A DNA stretch of 64,000 nt from Lederbergia sp. NSJ-179 (GTDB lineage Bacteria; Bacillota; Bacilli; Bacillales; Bacillaceae_C), in NCBI RefSeq assembly GCF_022867885.1, contig NZ_JALIFP010000007.1:1-64000 (forward strand), written 5' to 3'. A program made the translations under genes and the position numbers. Below, one piece after another: positions 62,108-64,000 of the stretch. Position 1 is the stretch's first letter; every line of letters begins with the position of its first letter. Under the pieces are notes generated by a model. That model was not told the DNA's origin, did not search any database, and saw nothing but the letters and a program-made list of their open reading frames with translations.

Positions 62108-63073
62108 ATGTCAACAGGGAAAGCAGTTATCGCGGAAAATCCACATCATCCTCTTACCCAGAAAAAGAGAGCAAGAAATTGGAAACTAGTCAAAAAACAT
62201 TGGCAACTTTATCTATTAGTGTTAATTCCTTTATCCTTCCTGATTACATTTAAGTATGTTCCTATGTTTGGGAGCGTTATTGCCTTTAAAGATTACAATG
62301 TCATCAAAGGAATATGGGGGAGTGATTGGGTTGGTTTTAAGCACTTTTCACAATTTTTCCATCTACCCATCTTTTGGAATATTATTAAAAATACACTTGG
62401 GATTAGTCTATATGGACTTGTTGTTGGTTTTCCAGCACCGATTCTATTAGCGCTCGCCTTGAATGAGGTGCGCCAAGGATTATTCAAACGATCCGTACAG
62501 ATGGTGACATATGCTCCTTACTTTATTTCAACCGTTATTATGGTTTCGATCATTATTGTGGCGTTATCACCGAATACAGGAATCGTCAACAGTATTCTTG
62601 GTCTATTTGGAGTTGGACCTAAAAACTTTATGGGGGAACCGGGTCTTTTTAAAACGATCTATGTCCTCTCAGATGTTTGGCAACAAACAGGGTATGGGGC
62701 AATTGTTTATCTTGCTGCTTTGGCAGGTGTAAACCCTGAATTATATGAAGCAGCCAAAATAGATGGTGCTTCCAGATGGCAAAAAATACTGAATATTGAT
62801 ATCCCTAGTATTTTACCGGTAACGGTCATCATGCTTATTCTAAATGTCGGTAATATGATGGCGATTGGTTTTGAGAAAATTTACTTAATGCAAAATCCAT
62901 TAAATGTACCGACATCAGAAGTGATTTCCACTTATGTGTATAAGGTTGGACTCATTGAATCAAACTTCAGTTTCTCTGCAGCAGTGGGGCTATTCAATTC
63001 GATCATTAATCTCATTTTACTTGTAATCGTCAATTTTCTGGCAAAAAGAATATCAAACAACAGTCTATGGTAA
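62108..63073 (+). CDS. ABC sugar transporter permease, LplB type
   Basis: The 321-residue permease has six predicted helices, VPMFGSVIAFKDYNVIKGIW and the EAA loop (YEAAKIDGASRWQKILNIDIPSILP). ATG 62108 has AAAGGAGAG 6 nt upstream; the frame from 62069 includes no better start. It begins an importer downstream of the AraC-type regulator; the binding protein is expected beyond the window. Confidence 0.93.
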   Translation: MSTGKAVIAENPHHPLTQKKRARNWKLVKKHWQLYLLVLIPLSFLITFKYVPMFGSVIAFKDYNVIKGIWGSDWVGFKHFSQFFHLPIFWNIIKNTLGISLYGLVVGFPAPILLALALNEVRQGLFKRSVQMVTYAPYFISTVIMVSIIIVALSPNTGIVNSILGLFGVGPKNFMGEPGLFKTIYVLSDVWQQTGYGAIVYLAALAGVNPELYEAAKIDGASRWQKILNIDIPSILPVTVIMLILNVGNMMAIGFEKIYLMQNPLNVPTSEVISTYVYKVGLIESNFSFSAAVGLFNSIINLILLVIVNFLAKRISNNSLW

Positions 63074-63086
63074 AAGAGGTGAAAAA

Positions 63087-63989
63087 ATGACTAAGAAAAC
63101 AAGTAAAGTTCGTGAACCCATTGGAGATCGTTTATTTCTGACAGGGATATATAGCTTTTTAATACTCGTATTACTCATTATTTTACTTCCTTTGCTGAAT
63201 ATTCTCAGCTCGTCTTTTAGTCATCCAAGTGCCGTTGTGGCCGGCAAGGTCTGGCTTTTTCCGGTAGACTTTTCGCTTGCTGGGTATAAGGCGGTCTTTG
63301 ACAATCCGAATATATTACTCGGTTTTAGAAATTCGATCTTGTATACGATAGCTGGTACGCTGGTAAACGTTGTTTTAACAATTATGATTGCGTATCCATT
63401 ATCGCGAAAAACATTTTATGGACGAGGCCTTCTTATGGCCATCTTGGTTTTTACCATGTTATTTGATGGTGGACTTATTCCCTATTATTTAGTAGTCAAA
63501 GCACTTGGGCTGCTGAATACACCATGGGCAATGATTTTGCCTGGAGCGGTTGCCGTTTTTCAAGTCATCATTGCGAGAACCTTCTTCCAGACAACGATAC
63601 CAGATGATTTGTATGAAGCAGCAGAAATGGATGGGTGCAGCGACCTGCGCTTTATTACAAGTGTTGTCATTCCTCTATCGAAACCGATTATTGCCGTGAT
63701 GACCTTAATGTATGCAGTGGGTCATTGGAATACCTATTTTCAAGCATTGATTTTCTTGAGGGATCCCAATTTATTTCCATTACAAATCATTCTTCGGGAA
63801 ATTCTCGTGTTAAATTCCGTTGATCCATCGATGATGTCCAATGTCGATCAAGTTCTGGCCTTAGCTGGTTTAAAGGAGCAGTTAAAATATGCGTTAATTG
63901 TTGTTGCCAGTGTCCCAGTCTTACTCATCTATCCGTTTGTCCAAAAGCATTTTACAAAAGGGGTGATGATTGGCTCATTGAAATCCTAG
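63087..63989 (+). CDS. ABC sugar transporter permease, LplC/YtcP type
   Basis: The 300-residue partner shows FDGGLIPYYLVVKALGLL, the EAA loop (YEAAEMDGCSDLRFITSVVIP) and the end TKGVMIGSLKS. ATG 63087 follows AAAGAGGTG. It lies 13 bp after the LplB-type gene. Close resemblance to the permease at 48361 suggests a related, perhaps fucosylated or similar, substrate. It ends 11 bp before the window edge. Confidence 0.93.
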   Translation: MTKKTSKVREPIGDRLFLTGIYSFLILVLLIILLPLLNILSSSFSHPSAVVAGKVWLFPVDFSLAGYKAVFDNPNILLGFRNSILYTIAGTLVNVVLTIMIAYPLSRKTFYGRGLLMAILVFTMLFDGGLIPYYLVVKALGLLNTPWAMILPGAVAVFQVIIARTFFQTTIPDDLYEAAEMDGCSDLRFITSVVIPLSKPIIAVMTLMYAVGHWNTYFQALIFLRDPNLFPLQIILREILVLNSVDPSMMSNVDQVLALAGLKEQLKYALIVVASVPVLLIYPFVQKHFTKGVMIGSLKS

Positions 63990-64000
63990 CATATTGTAGG

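Overview
The window looks like a chromosome segment of a low-GC Gram-positive bacterium, most likely a Bacillaceae member. Supporting signs are AGGAGG-type ribosome binding sites with frequent TTG/GTG starts, PurR boxes and a sigma-A promoter before purA, a sigma-B-type promoter before a KGG stress protein, a UPF0637 (YktB) gene, CcpA cre-like sites, and several LplB/LplC-type ABC sugar importers that carry no ATPase of their own. The species cannot be named from the sequence alone.

Layout. 1-3235: the end of an IS200/IS605 element sits in a broken solute-binding-protein gene, followed by two importer permeases. 3490-12326: a hexuronate block with a LarA-family nickel-pincer racemase homologue, an SDR, larE, larB and a GNAT gene; then a LacI regulator on the minus strand, uxaE and uxaC. 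One 14-bp perfect palindrome precedes both the larA-like operon and uxaE, so a single LacI protein probably controls both. 12424-14715: an orphan binding protein, a copy of the uxaC tail, a small NIPSNAP-like protein and the KGG protein. 15090-22022: a YesN/AraC-type membrane regulator, two MITE-like elements and a permease-permease-binding protein set. 22159-28428: housekeeping and conserved genes (purA, ABC ATPase, coproporphyrinogen oxidase, MFS, yktB) with a GH5 pseudogene.

28589-41101 is mixed and partly decayed. It holds a 2-hydroxyacid dehydrogenase, an enolase-superfamily dehydratase, two YibE/F proteins, a PadR-flavoprotein operon and a lactonase-like amidohydrolase. It also holds remnants of a methyltransferase, a thioredoxin-reductase-like protein, a DUF2268 protease, binding proteins, NAGPA, modA, modB and a PIN protein.

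41262-59541 is an alpha-L-fucoside locus: LacI regulator, 52-bp tandem repeats, binding protein, GH29, xylose-isomerase-like TIM barrel, importer, second GH29, GH95, a split UxaA-type dehydratase, two SDRs, an FAH-family hydrolase and the fucose mutarotase FucU. This fits uptake of fucosylated oligosaccharides, release of L-fucose and non-phosphorylating oxidation to small acids. Three promoters in it share TTA(T/C)CGGTAA-like operators placed 4 nt after the -10 box. 59658-63989: another AraC-type regulator and importer permeases, cut by the window end.

The most interesting proposal is that UxaC, UxaE and the SDR convert galacturonate to mannonate, and that the LarA homologue then epimerises C2 to give gluconate in place of, or beside, mannonate dehydratase. 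This is inference from gene context and family chemistry.
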